Of a stretch of DNA of 64,000 nt, positions 48,601 through 59,812 are shown piece after piece. Numbering within the stretch: the stretch's first letter is position 1; each line of letters opens with the position of its first letter. The stretch lies in the NCBI RefSeq assembly GCF_030463535.1, contig NC_132881.1:10400526-10464525 (forward strand), in the 5' to 3' direction. Below the pieces are notes generated by a model that was not told where the DNA came from, searched no databases, and saw only the letters and a list, made by a program, of their open reading frames with translations. The position numbers and the translations under genes are program-made. The stretch is from Salminus brasiliensis (lineage: Eukaryota > Chordata > Actinopteri > Characiformes > Bryconidae).

Positions 48601-49100
48601 TCTTTTTTGTCTTAAAGGTCTTTCAGACCGCATGAACCAAGAGTCTGTGCATCTGCAACTGTGTGTGACTCGCTACTATCTGTCTGCGAGTGTGTAACAG
48701 GTAGGTGATCATTCAGTTTCTATACATGTATTGACTTTCTTTTTTGTCTTAAAGGTCTTTCGGACCACATGAACCAAGGGTCTGTGCATCTGCAACTTTG
48801 TGTGACTCGCTACTATCTGTCTGCGAGTGTGTAACAGGTAGGTGATCATTCAGTTTCTATACATGTATTGACTTTCTTTTTTGTCTTACAGGTTTTTCGG
48901 ACCGCATGAACCAAGGGTCTTTCCATTGCCATTGTTTGTGTGACTCGCTATCAATCTGTCTGCAAGTGTGTAACAGGTTTTGACTTTCTTTTTTTGTCTT
49001 ACAGGTTTTTCGGACCACATGAACCAAGGGTCTGTGCATCTGCAACTGTGTGTGACTCGCTACTATCTGTCTGCAAGGGTGTAACAGGTAGGTGATCATT
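42640..49100 (+). repeat. Higher-order repeats of about 3.5-3.6 kb in the satellite
   Basis: Blocks at 42640 and 43860 recur at 46283 and 47503, both at an offset of 3643. The block at 45348 recurs at 48857 (offset 3509). Unit gains and losses between them nearly compensate. They are related to the 39226 block of the previous higher-order repeat. Confidence 0.78.
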
Positions 49101-50679
49101 CAGTTTCTATACATTCATTGACTTTCTTTTTTTGTCTTACAGGTTTTTTGGACCACATGAACCAAGGGTCTGTGCATCAGCAACTGTGTGTGACTTGCTA
49201 CTATCTGTCTGCAAGTGTGTAACAGGTAGGTGATCATTCAGTTTCTATACATTCATTGACTTTCTTTTTTTGTCTTACAGGTTTTTTGGACCACATGAAC
49301 CAAGGGTCTGTGCATCAGCAACTGTGTGTGACTTGCTACTATCTGTCTGCAAGGGTGTAACAGGTAGGTGATCATTCAGTTTCTATACATGTATTGACTT
49401 TCACTTTTTGTCTTAAAGGTCTTTCGGACCGCATGAACCAAGGGTCTTTCCATTGCCACTGTTTTTTTGGCTTGCTATCAATCTGTCTGCAAGTGTGTAA
49501 CAGGTAGGTGATTATTCAATTTCTATACATGTATTGACTTTCTTTTTTTTGTCGTAAAGGTTTTTTGGACCGCATGAACCAAGGGTCTGTGCATCTGCAA
49601 CTGTGTTTGACTCGCTACTATCTGTTTGCAAGTGTGTAACAGGTAGGTGATTATTCAGTTTCTATACATGTTTTGACTTTCTTTTTTTGTCTTACAGGTT
49701 TTTCGGAACACATGAACCAAGGGTCTGTACATCTGCAACTGTGTGTGACTCGCTACTATCTGTCTGCAAGTGTGTAACAGGTAGGTGATTATTCAGTTTC
49801 TATACATGTATTGACTTTCATTTTTTTGTCTTAAAGGTCTTTCGGACCACATGAACCAAGGGTCTGTGCATCTAAAACTGAGTGTGACTCGCTACTATCT
49901 GTTTGCAAGTGTGTAACAGGTAGGTGATTATTCAGTTTCTATACATGTTTTGACTTTCTTTTTTTGTCTTACAGGTTTTTCGGAACACATGAACCAAGGG
50001 TCTGTACATCTGCAACTGTGTGTGTGATGCGCTACTATCTGTTTGCAAGTGTGTAACAGGTAGGTGATCATTCAGTTTCTATACATGTTTTGACTTTTTT
50101 TTTTTTTGTCTTACAGGTTTTTCGGACCATATGAAAACAAGGGTTTGTGCATCTGCAACTGTGTGTGACTCACTACTATCTGTCTGCAAGTGTGTAACAG
50201 GTAAGTGATCATTCATTTTCTATACATGTATTGACTTTTTTTTTTTTTGTCTTACAGGTTTTTCGGACCGCATGAACCAAGGGTCTTTCCATTGCCACTG
50301 TGTGTGTGGCTCGCTATCAATCTGTCTGCAAGTGTGTAACAGGTAGGTGATCATTCAGTTTCTATACATTTCTTGACTTTCTTTTTTTTGTCTTACAGGT
50401 TTTTCGGACCGCATTAACCAAGGGTCTGTGCATCTGCAACTGTGTGTGACTCGCTACTCTCTGTCTGCAAGTGTGTAATAGGTTGGTGATCATTCAGTTT
50501 CTATACATGTATTGACTTTCTTTTTTTGTCTTACAGGTTTTTTGGACCGCATGAACCAAGGGTCTGTGCATCTGCAACTGTGTGTGACTCGCTACTCTCT
50601 GTCTGCAAGTGTGTAATAGGTTGGTGATCATTCAGTTTCTATACATGTATTGACTTTCTTTTTTTGTCTTACAGGTTTT

Positions 50680-53600
50680 TCGGACCGCATGAACCAAGGG
50701 TCTTTCCATTGCCACTGTTTTTTTGGCTTGCTATCAATCTGTCTGCAAGTGTGTAACAGGTAGGTGATTATTCAATTTCTATACATGTATTGACTTTCTT
50801 TTTTTTGTCGTAAAGGTTTTTTGGACCGCATGAACCAAGGGTCTGTGCATCTGCAACTGTGTTTGACTCTCTACTATCTGTCTGCAAGTGTGTAATAGGT
50901 AGGTGATCATTCAGTTTCTATACATGTTTTGACTTTCTTGTTTTGTCTTGCAGTTTTTCGGACCGCATGAACCAAGGGTCTGTGCATCTGCAACTGTGTG
51001 TGACTCGCTACTATCTGTCTGCAAGTGTGTAACAGGTAGGTGATTATTCAGTTTCTATACATGTATTGACTTTCTTTTTTTGTCTTACAGGTTTTTCGGA
51101 CCGCATGAACCAAGGGTCTGTGCATCTGCAACTGTGTTTGACTCGCTACTCTCTGTCTGCATGTGTGTAATAGGTAGGTGATCATTCAGTTTCTATACAT
51201 GTTTTGACTTTCTTTTTTTGTCTTACAGGTTTTTCGGACCGCATGAACCAAGGGTCTGTGCATCTGCAACTGTGTGTGACTCACTACTATCTGTCTGTAA
51301 GTGTGTAACAGGTTGGTGATCATTCAGTTTCTATACATGTATTGACTTTCACTTTTTGTCTTAAAGGTCTTTCGGACCACATGAACCAAGGGTCTGTGCA
51401 TCTGCAACTGTGTTTGACTCGCTACTATCCTTCTGCAAGTGTGTAACAGGTAGGTGATCATTCAGTTTCTATACATGTATTGACTTTCTTTTTTTGTCTT
51501 ACAGGTTTTTCGGACCGCATGAACCAAGGGTCTGTGCATCTGCAACTGTGTGTGACTCGCTATCAATCTGTCTGCAAGTGTGTAATAGGTTGGTGATCAT
51601 TCAGTTTCTATACATGTATTGACTTTCTTTTTTTGTCTTACAGGTTTTTCGGACCGCATGAACCAAGGGTCTTTCCATTGCCACTGTGTGTGTGGCTTGC
51701 TATCAATCTGTCTGCAAGTGAGTAACAGGTAGGTGATCATTCAGTTTCTATACATGTATTGAATTTCTTTTTTGTCTTACAGGTTTTTCGGACCGCATGA
51801 ACCAAGGGTCTTTCCATTGCCACTGTTTTTTTGGCTTGCTATCAATCTGTCTGCAAGTGTGTAACAGGTAGGTGATTATTCAATTTCTATACATGTATTG
51901 ACTTTCTTTTTTTTGTCGTAAAGGTTTTTTGGACCGCATGAACCAAGGGTCTGTGCATCTGCAACTGTGTTTGACTCTCTACTATCTGTCTGCAAGTGTG
52001 TAATAGGTAGGTGATCATTCAGTTTCTATACATGTTTTGACTTTCTTGTTTTGTCTTACAGTTTTTCGGACCGCATGAACCAAGGGTCTGTGCATCTGCA
52101 ACTGTGTGTGACTCGCTACTATCTGTCTGCAAGTGTGTAACAGGTAGGTGATTATTCAGTTTCTATACATGTATTGACTTTCTTTTTTTGTCTTACAGGT
52201 TTTTCGGACCGCATGAACCAAGGGTCTGTGCATCTGCAACTGTGTTTGACTCGCTACTCTCTGTCTGCATGTGTGTAATAGGTAGGTGATCATTCAGTTT
52301 CTATACATGTTTTGACTTTCTTTTTTTGTCTTACAGGTTTTTCGGACCGCATGAACCAAGGGTCTGTGCATCTGCAACTGTGTGTGACTCACTACTATCT
52401 GTCTGTAAGTGTGTAACAGGTTGGTGATCATTCAGTTTCTATACATGTATTGACTTTCACTTTTTGTCTTAAAGGTCTTTCGGACCACATGAACCAAGGG
52501 TCTGTGCATCTGCAACTGTGTTTGACTCGCTACTATCCTTCTGCAAGTGTGTAACAGGTAGGTGATCATTCAGTTTCTATACATGTTTTGACTTTCTTTT
52601 TTTGTCTTAAAGGTTTTTCGGACCACATGAACCAAGGGTCTGTGCATCTGCAACTGTGTTTGACTCGCTACTATCTGTCTGCATGTGTGTAATAGGTAGG
52701 TGATCTTTCAGTTTCTATACATGTTTTGACTTTCTTTTTTTGTCGTACAGGTTTTTCAGACCACATGAACCAAGGGTCTGTGCATCTGCAACTGTGTGAC
52801 TCGTTACTATCTGTTTGCAAGTGTGTAACAGGTAGGTGATCATTCAGTTTCTATACATGTATTGACTTTCTTTTTTTGTCTTACAGGTTTTTCGGACCGC
52901 ATGAACCAAGGGTCTGTGCATCTGCAACTGTGTGTGACTCGCTATCAATCTGTCTGCAAGTCTGTAACAGGTTGGTGATCATTCAGTTTCTATACATGTA
53001 TTGACTTTCTTTTTTTGTCTTAAAGGTCTTTCATACCACATGAACCAAGGGTCTGTGCATCTGCAACTGTGTTTGACTCGCTACTATCTTCTGCATGTGT
53101 GTAATAGGTAGGTGATCCTTCAGTTTCTATACATGTATTGACTTTCTTTCTTGTCTTACAGGTTTTTCGGACCGCATGAACCAAGGGTCTTTCCATTGCC
53201 ACTGTTTGTGTGACTCGCTATCAATCTGTCTGCAAGTGTGTAACAGGTTTTGACTTTCTTTTTTTGTCTTACAGGTTTTTCGGACCACATGAACCAAGGG
53301 TCTGTGCATCAGCAACTGTGTGTGACTTGCTACTATCTGTCTGCAAGGGTGTAACAGGTAGGTGATCATTCAGTTTCTATACATTTATTGATTTTCTTTT
53401 TTTTGTCTTACAGGTTTTTTGGACCGCATGAACCAAGGGTCTGTGCATCTGCAACTGTGTTTGACTCTCTACTATCTGTCTGCAAGTGTGTAATAGGTAG
53501 GTGATCATTCAGTTTCTATACATGTTTTGACTTTCTTGTTTTGTCTTACAGTTTTTCGGACCGCATGAACCAAGGGTCTGTGCATCTGCAACTGTGTGTG

Positions 53601-55680
53601 ACTGACTTGCTACTATCTGTCTGCAAGTGTGTAACAGGTAGGTGATTATTCAGTTTCTATACATGTATTGACTTTCTTTTTTTGTGTTACAGGTTTTTCA
53701 GACCGCATGAACCAAGGGTCTGTGCATCTGCAACTGTGTTTGACTCTCTACTATCCTTCTGCAAGTGTGTAACAGGTAGGTGATCATTCAGTTTCTATAC
53801 ATGTTTTGACTTTCTTTTTTTGTCTTACAGGTTTTTCGGACCGCATGAACCAAGGGTCTGTGCATCTGCAACTGTGTGTGACTCACTACTATCTGTCTGT
53901 AAGTGTGTAACAGGTTGGTGATCATTCAGTTTCTATACATGTTTTGACTTTCTTTTTTTGTCTTACAGGTTTTTCGGACCGCATGAACCAATGGTCTGTG
54001 CATCTGCAACTGTATGTGACAATCTACTATCTGTTTGCAAGTGTGTAAAAGGTAGGTGATCATTCAGGTTCTATATATGTTTTGACTTTCTTTTTTTGTC
54101 TTAAAGGTTTTTCGGACCACATGAACCAAGGGTCTGTGCATCTGCAACTGTGTTTGACTCGCTACTATCTGTCTGCATGTGTGTAATAGGTAGGTGATCC
54201 TTCAGTTTCTATACATGTTTTGACTTTCTTTTTTTGTCGTACAGGTTTTTCGGACCACATGAACCAAGGGTCTGTGCATCTGCAACTGTGTGACTCGTTA
54301 CTATCTGTTTGCAAGTGTGTAACAGGTAGGTGATCATTCAGTTTCTATACATGTATTGACTTTTTTTGTCTTAAAGGTCTTTCGGACCACATGAACCAAG
54401 GGTCTGTGCATCTGCAACTTTGTGTGACTCGCTACTATCTGTCTGCGAGTGTGTAACAGGTAGGTGATCATTCAGTTTCTATACATGTATTGACTTTTTT
54501 TGTCTTAAAGGTCTTTCGGACCACATGAACCAAGGGTCTGTGCATCTGCAACTTTGTGTGACTCGCTACTATCTGTTTGCAAGTGTGTAACAGGTAGGTG
54601 ATCATTCAGTTTCTATACATGTATTGACTTTCACTTTTTGTCTTAAAGGTCTTTCGGACCACATGAACCAAGGGTCTGTGCATCTGCAACTGTGTTTGAC
54701 TCGCTACTATCCTTCTGCAAGTGTGTAACAGGTAGGTGATCATTCAGTTTCTATACATGTTTTGACTTTCTTTTTTTGTCGTACAGGTTTTTCGGACCAC
54801 ATGAACCAAGGGTCTGTGCATCTGCAACTGTGTGACTCGTTACTATCTGTTTGCAAGTGTGTAACAGGTAGGTGATCATTCAGTTTCTATACATGTATTG
54901 ACTTTCTTTTTTTGTCTTACAGGTTTTTCGGACCGCATGAACCAAGGGTCTGTGCATCTGCAACTGTGTGTGACTCGCTACTATCTGTCTGCAAGTGTGT
55001 AACAGGTTGGTGATCATTCAGTTTCTATACATGTATTGACTTTCTTTTTTGTCTTAAAGGTCTTTCGGACCACATGAACCAAGGGTCTGTGCATCTGCAA
55101 CTGTGTGTGACTCGCTATCAATCTGTCTGCAAGTCTGTAACAGGTTGGTGATCATTCAGTTTCTATACATGTATTGACTTTCTTTTTTTGTCTTAAAGGT
55201 CTTTCATACCACATGAACCAAGGGTCTGTGCATCTGCAACTGTGTTTGACTCGCTACTATCTTCTGCATGTGTGTAATAGGTAGGTGATCCTTCAGTTTC
55301 TATACATGTATTGACTTTCTTTCTTGTCTTACAGGTTTTTCGGACCGCATGAACCAAGGGTCTTTCCATTGCCACTGTTTGTGTGACTCGCTATCAATCT
55401 GTCTGCAAGTGTGTAACAGGTTTTGACTTTCTTTTTTTGTCTTACAGGTTTTTCGGACCACATGAACCAAGGGTCTGTGCATCTGCAACTGTGTGTGACT
55501 CGCTACTATCTGTCTGCAACTGTGTAACAGGTAGGTGATCATTCAGTTTCTATACATTCATTGATTTTCTTTTTTTTGTCTTACAGGTTTTTTGGACCGC
55601 ATGAACCAAGGGTCTGTGCATCTGCAACTGTGTTTGACTCTCTACTATCTGTCTGCAAGTGTGTAATAGGTAGGTGATCA
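50680..55680 (+). repeat. Further higher-order duplications in the right part of the satellite
   Basis: A stretch starting at 50681 recurs at about 51789 (offset about 1108), and 53020-53200 recurs at 55193 (offset 2173). The block 28056-29000 recurs near 53020-54110, about 25 kb away, including the rare CAGGTTCTATATATG variant near 28963 and 54065. Confidence 0.75.
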
Positions 55681-57059
55681 TTCAGTTTCTATACATGTTT
55701 TGACTTTCTTTTTTTGTCTTACAGGTTTTTCGGACCGCATGAACCAATGGTCTGTGCATCTGCAACTGTATGTGACAATCTACTATCTGTTTGCAAGTGT
55801 GTAAAAGGTAGGTGATCATTCAGTTTCTATATATGTTTTGACTTTCTTTTTTTGTCTTAAAGGTTTTTCGGACCACATGAACCAAGGGTCTGTGCATCTG
55901 CAACTGTGTTTGACTCGCTACTATCTGTCTGCATGTGTGTAATAGGTAGGTGATCCTTCAGTTTCTATACATGTTTTGACTTTCTTTTTTTGTCGTACAG
56001 GTTTTTCGGACCACATGAACCAAGGGTCTGTGCATCTGCAACTGTGTGACTCGTTACTATCTGTTTGCAAGTGTGTAACAGGTAGGTGATCATTCAGTTT
56101 CTATACATGTATTGACTTTCTTTTTTGTCTTAAAGGTCTTTCGGACTACATGAACCAAGGGTCTGTGCATCTGCAACTGTGTGTGACTCGCTATCAATCT
56201 GTCTGCAAGTCTGTAACAGGTTGGTGATCATTCAGTTTCTATACATGTATTGACTTTCTTTTTTTGTCTTGCAGGTTTTTTGGACCGCATGAACCAAGGG
56301 TCTGTGCATCTGCAACTGTGTTTGACTCGCTACTATCTGTCTGCAAGTGTGTAACAGGTTGGTGATCATTCAGTTTCTATACATGTATTGACTTTCTTTT
56401 TTGTCTTAAAGGTCTTTCAGACCGCATGAACCAAGAGTCTGTGCATCTGCAACTGTGTGTGACTCGCTACTATCTGTCTGCGAGTGTGTAACAGGTAGGT
56501 GATCATTCAGTTTCTATACATGTATTGACTTTCTTTTTTGTCTTAAAGGTCTTTCGGACCACATGAACCAAGGGTCTGTGCATCTGCAACTTTGTGTGAC
56601 TCGCTACTCTCTGTCTGCAAGTGTGTAACAGGTAGGTGATCATTCAGTTTCTATACATGTATTGACTTTCTTTTTTGTCTTACAGGTTTTTCGGACCGCA
56701 TGAACCAAGGGTCTTTCCATTGCCACTGATTTTTTGGCTTGCTATCAATCTGTCTGCAAGTGTGTAACAGGTAGGTGATTATTCAATTTCTATACATGTA
56801 TTGACTTTCTTTTTTTTGTCGTAAAGGTTTTTTGGACCGCATGAACCAAGGGTCTGTGCATCTGCAACTGTGTTTGACTCGCTACTATCTGTCTGCAAGT
56901 GTGTAACAAATTGGTGATCATTCAGTTTCTATACATGTTTTGACTTTCTTTTTTTGTCTTACAGGTTTTTCGGAACACATGAACCAAGGGTCTGTACATC
57001 TGCAACTGTGTGTGACTCGCTACTATCTGTCTGCAATTGTGCAACAGGTAGGTGATCAT

Positions 57060-58806
57060 TCAGTTTCTATACATGTTTTGACTTTTTTTTTTTTGTCTTA
57101 CAGGTTTTTCGGACCATATGAAAACAAGGGTTTGTACATCTGCAACTGTGTGTGACTCACTACTATCTGTCTGCAAGTGTGTAACAGGTAAGTGATCATT
57201 CATTTTCTATACATGTATTGACTTTTTTTTTTTGTCTTACAGGTTTTTCGGACCGCATGAACCAAGGGTCTTTCCATTGCCACTGTGTGTGTGGCTCGCT
57301 ATCAATCTGTCTGCAAGTGTGTAACAGGTAGGTGATCATTCAGTTTCTATACATTTCTTGACTTTCTTTTTTTTGTCTTACAGGTTTTTCGGACCGCATT
57401 AACCAAGGGTCTGTGCATCTGCAACTGTGTGTGTCTCGCTACTATCTGTCTGCAAGTGTGTAAGAGGTAAGTGATCATTGAGGTTGTATACATGTATTGC
57501 CTTTTTGTTGTCTTACAGGCTTTCAGGACCAATGGCTCCCCCCTTCCTGATGGTGAATACAGCCAACAAGGGTCTATCTATTGCAACTTTGTGTGTGGCT
57601 CGCTATCAATCTGTCTGCAAGTGTGTAACAGGTAGGTGATCATTCAGTTTCTATACATGTATTGACTTTCTTTTTTTGTCTTACAGGTTTTTAGGACCGC
57701 AAGAACCAAGGGTCTGTGCATCTGCAACTGTGTGTGTGACTCGCTACTATCTGTCTGCAATTGTGCAACAGGTAGGTGATCATTCAGTTTCTATACATGT
57801 TTTGACTTTCTTTTTTTGTTTTGCAGGTTTTTCGGACCATATGAAAACAAGGGTTTGTGCATCTGCAACTGTGTGTGACTCACTACTATCTGTCTGCAAG
57901 TGTGTAACAGGTAAGTGATCATTCATTTTCTATACATGTATTGACTTTTTTTTTTTGTCTTACAGGTTTTTCGGACCGCATGAACCAAGGGTCTTTCCAT
58001 TGCCACTGTGTGTGTGGCTCGCTATCAATCTGTCTGCAAGTGTGTAACAAGTAGGTGATCATTCAGTTTCTATACATTTCTTGACTTTCTGTTTTTTGTC
58101 TTACAGGTTTTTCGGACCGCATTAACCAAGGGTCTGTGCATCTGCAACTGTGTGTGACTCGCTACTCTCTGTCTGCAAGTGTGTAATAGGTTGGTGATCA
58201 TTCAGTTTCTATACATGTATTGACTTTCTTTTTTTGTCTTACAGGTTTTTTGGACCGCATGAACCAAGGGTCTGTGCATCTGCAACTGTGTGTGTCTCGC
58301 TGCTATCTGTCTGCAAGTGTGTAACAGGTAGGTGATCATTCAGTTTCTATACATGTATTGACTTTCTTTTTTCGTCTTAATGGTTTTTCGGACCTCATGA
58401 ACCAAGGGTCTGTGCATGTGCGACTGTGTGTGACTCGCTACTATCTGTCTGCAAGTGTGTAACAGGTAGGTGATCATTCAGTTTCTATACATGTATTGAC
58501 TTTCTTTTTTTTGTCTTACAGGTTTTTTGGACCGCATGAACCAAGGGTCTGTGCATCTGCAACTGTGTGTGACTCGCTACTCTCTGTCTGCAAGTGTGTA
58601 ACAGGTAAGTGATCATTCAGTTTCTATACATGAATTGACTTTTTGTTGTCTTACAAGCTTTCAGGACCAATGGCTCCCCCCTTCCTGATGGTGCATACAG
58701 CCAACAAGGGTCTGTCCACTGCAACTGTGTGTGTGGCTCGCTATCTATCTGTCTGCAAGTTTGTAACAGGTGGGTGATCATTCAGTTTCTATACATGTAT
58801 TGCCTT
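57060..58806 (+). repeat. Diverged units at the right part of the satellite
   Basis: Includes units with ATATGAAAACAAGGG (57116, 57839; also near 50130), GTAAGT donors, and long-type exon-like blocks at 57519-57631 and about 58657-58769. The latter has a mutated acceptor (TTACAAG) and a GTGGGT donor. Composition matches the left edge, not the homogenised centre. Confidence 0.78.
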
Positions 58807-58830
58807 TGTCATCTCGGTTCGTCTTCCTCT

Positions 58831-59275
58831 TGAGAGAAAATATGGTCTTTTCTAACATTACTTTCATGTGGTTTCAACTTGTTATGAAATGGTTATCTTA
58901 ATCCTTTGTCTCACCTTTTGTTACCCTTCGTCTGCCGGCCTAAAGTGGTCACTCTCTCTCTTTGTATACCATCAACCCCCCCTCAACTTCACCCACCTTC
59001 TACCCCTCTAAGTGATAACTATCACCCCCTATTTTTGACACTCCAAGTGACCTATCCTTCACCCCCCCCTACCCCTCCTTAAACTCCTCTTCATCAACCT
59101 TTCTCCTCCCACAATTTCCAATGTATATAAGGCCCTCTCAAAATACCCCTAATCAGACTGGGTTGACCGTGACCGATCGAGTTGTACATCTCTGTGTGTA
59201 CCAATAAACTCATCAACACTGAAGATCCAGTCTCCTGACTCCTGAATCTGTCTCCTGGACGCCGGATTTCTAACA
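58831..59275 (+). repeat. 5' LTR of the gag-only element (445 bp)
   Basis: Starts TGAGAGAAAATATGG and ends GGATTTCTAACA. Contains a TATA box TATATAA (59124-59130) and AATAAA (59203-59208), about 75 bp apart, as in LTRs with a short R region. Pyrimidine- and C-rich tracts precede the TATA box. Confidence 0.93.
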
Positions 59276-59278
59276 ATT

Positions 59279-59296
59279 TGGTGCCGTGACCCGGAT
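59279..59296 (+). other. Primer-binding site, tRNA-His type
   Basis: TGGTGCCGTGACCCGGAT starts three bases after the 5' LTR. It is complementary to the 3' end of vertebrate tRNA-His including CCA, with one mismatch by my reading (CCC for CTC). tRNA identity is from memory of the family. Confidence 0.8.
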
Positions 59297-59402
59297 GGCC
59301 TACTGAAACCTTCTTGGTGAGTAAACACCATTTCGAATCGAAGAGAAATTCTGGTTTCCTAAGACAGAGGAGTCAGTAATTGTTAGCCTCTCTGAAAGAA
59401 GA

Positions 59403-59730
59403 GAAGTTTTGTTGTTTGTCACTGATAGAAACTTAGTGTTTTGTGGCTGTTATCCTCTCTGTTTGAGGGAAGTTTGGTTGTTTGTCACTGATAAAAACCT
59501 AGTGTTTTGTGGCTGTTATCCTCTCTGTTTGAGGGAAGTTTGGTTGTTTGTCACTGATAGAAACCTAGTGTTTGTGGCTGTTATCCTGTTTTTGAGGGAA
59601 GTTTTGTTGTTTGTCACTGACAAAAACCTAGTGTTTTGTGGCTGTTATCCTCTCTAAAGGAGAGAAGTTTGTTTTGTTACTGTTAAACATAACGTTTGTA
59701 ACCGGAATCCTCTCTGAACAGAGAGAGGTC
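59403..59730 (+). repeat. 66-bp tandem repeats in the leader
   Basis: About four and a half copies starting near 59403, 59469, 59535, 59598 and 59664, each of the form GAAGTTTGGTTGTTTGTCAC ... GGCTGTTATCCTCTCT. The fourth spacing is 63 bp and the last copies are more diverged. The position between primer-binding site and gag is where packaging or translation-control elements lie in retroviruses; no such role is shown here. The 82-codon open frame across them follows from the period being a multiple of 3. Confidence 0.88.
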
Positions 59731-59812
59731 TGTTTGTTACTGATGAGTAGTGTTTTTGTTCTTCTGTAGTTAATAAGAAGAAAACTTTGTTTTGTTCTCC
59801 TGTTCCCTCACC

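Larger units (their letters stand above)
24556..55542 (+). repeat. Fourteen fused-unit dimers with a shortened 28-nt intron-like block
   Basis: At about 24661, 25179, 26535, 27480, 28281, 33751, 39351, 42769, 43979, 45471, 47621, 48971, 53241 and 55419 the junction reads AACAGGTTTTGACTTTC. The first 27 nt of the intron-like block (GTAGGTGAT...ATACAT) are missing and 28 nt remain, too short to splice. In each case the left block is the TTTCCATTGCCACTGTTTGTGTG or a nearly identical variant. The shared junction implies one deletion later spread by duplication. These dimers give the roughly 80-codon minus-strand open frames, which are by-products. Confidence 0.85.
22677..58806 (+). repeat. 138-bp satellite with splice signals in nearly every unit, about 260 units
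   Basis: The standard unit is a 55-nt intron-like block, GTAGGTGAT...TTACAG, followed by an 83-nt exon-like block, GTTTTTCGGACC...GTGTAACAG. Each unit carries a donor (CAG|GTAGGTGAT, GTTGGTGAT or GTAAGTGAT), a branch-point-like TTGAC about 21 nt before the acceptor, a TTTCTTTTTTTGTCTT tract and an acceptor (TTACAG, TTAAAG, TATAG or GTACAG). Each also has the palindromes TGATCA and often ATACATGTAT. Since 83 is not a multiple of 3, no reading frame survives joining successive exon-like blocks. Unspliced, the plus-strand frame stops at TGA in the donor. The array is therefore non-coding as far as can be seen. Strand is given in the direction in which the splice signals make sense. Confidence 0.95.

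Noticed and set aside
24556-55542. About fourteen near-identical minus-strand open frames of 77-83 codons in the satellite
   Set aside because: They arise only at fused dimers where 27 nt of the unit are missing, contain no recognisable domain, are antisense to the splice signals and are spread by duplication of the array. They are by-products, not a gene family.
30353-57918. Plus-strand open frames of 70-81 codons reading FFGPHEPRVCASATVCDS-like repeats
   Set aside because: The frame crosses intron-like blocks, is not maintained from unit to unit and ends within two or three units. The 83-nt exon-like length also breaks the frame if spliced.
22677-58806. CRISPR-like array of repeats and spacers
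   Set aside because: The whole 138-bp unit repeats, with no unique spacers, and all surrounding elements are vertebrate.
59409-59657. 82-codon repeat frame in the retroelement leader
   Set aside because: Its regularity is explained by the 66-bp tandem repeat. It is upstream of gag and lacks any sign of being a protein.
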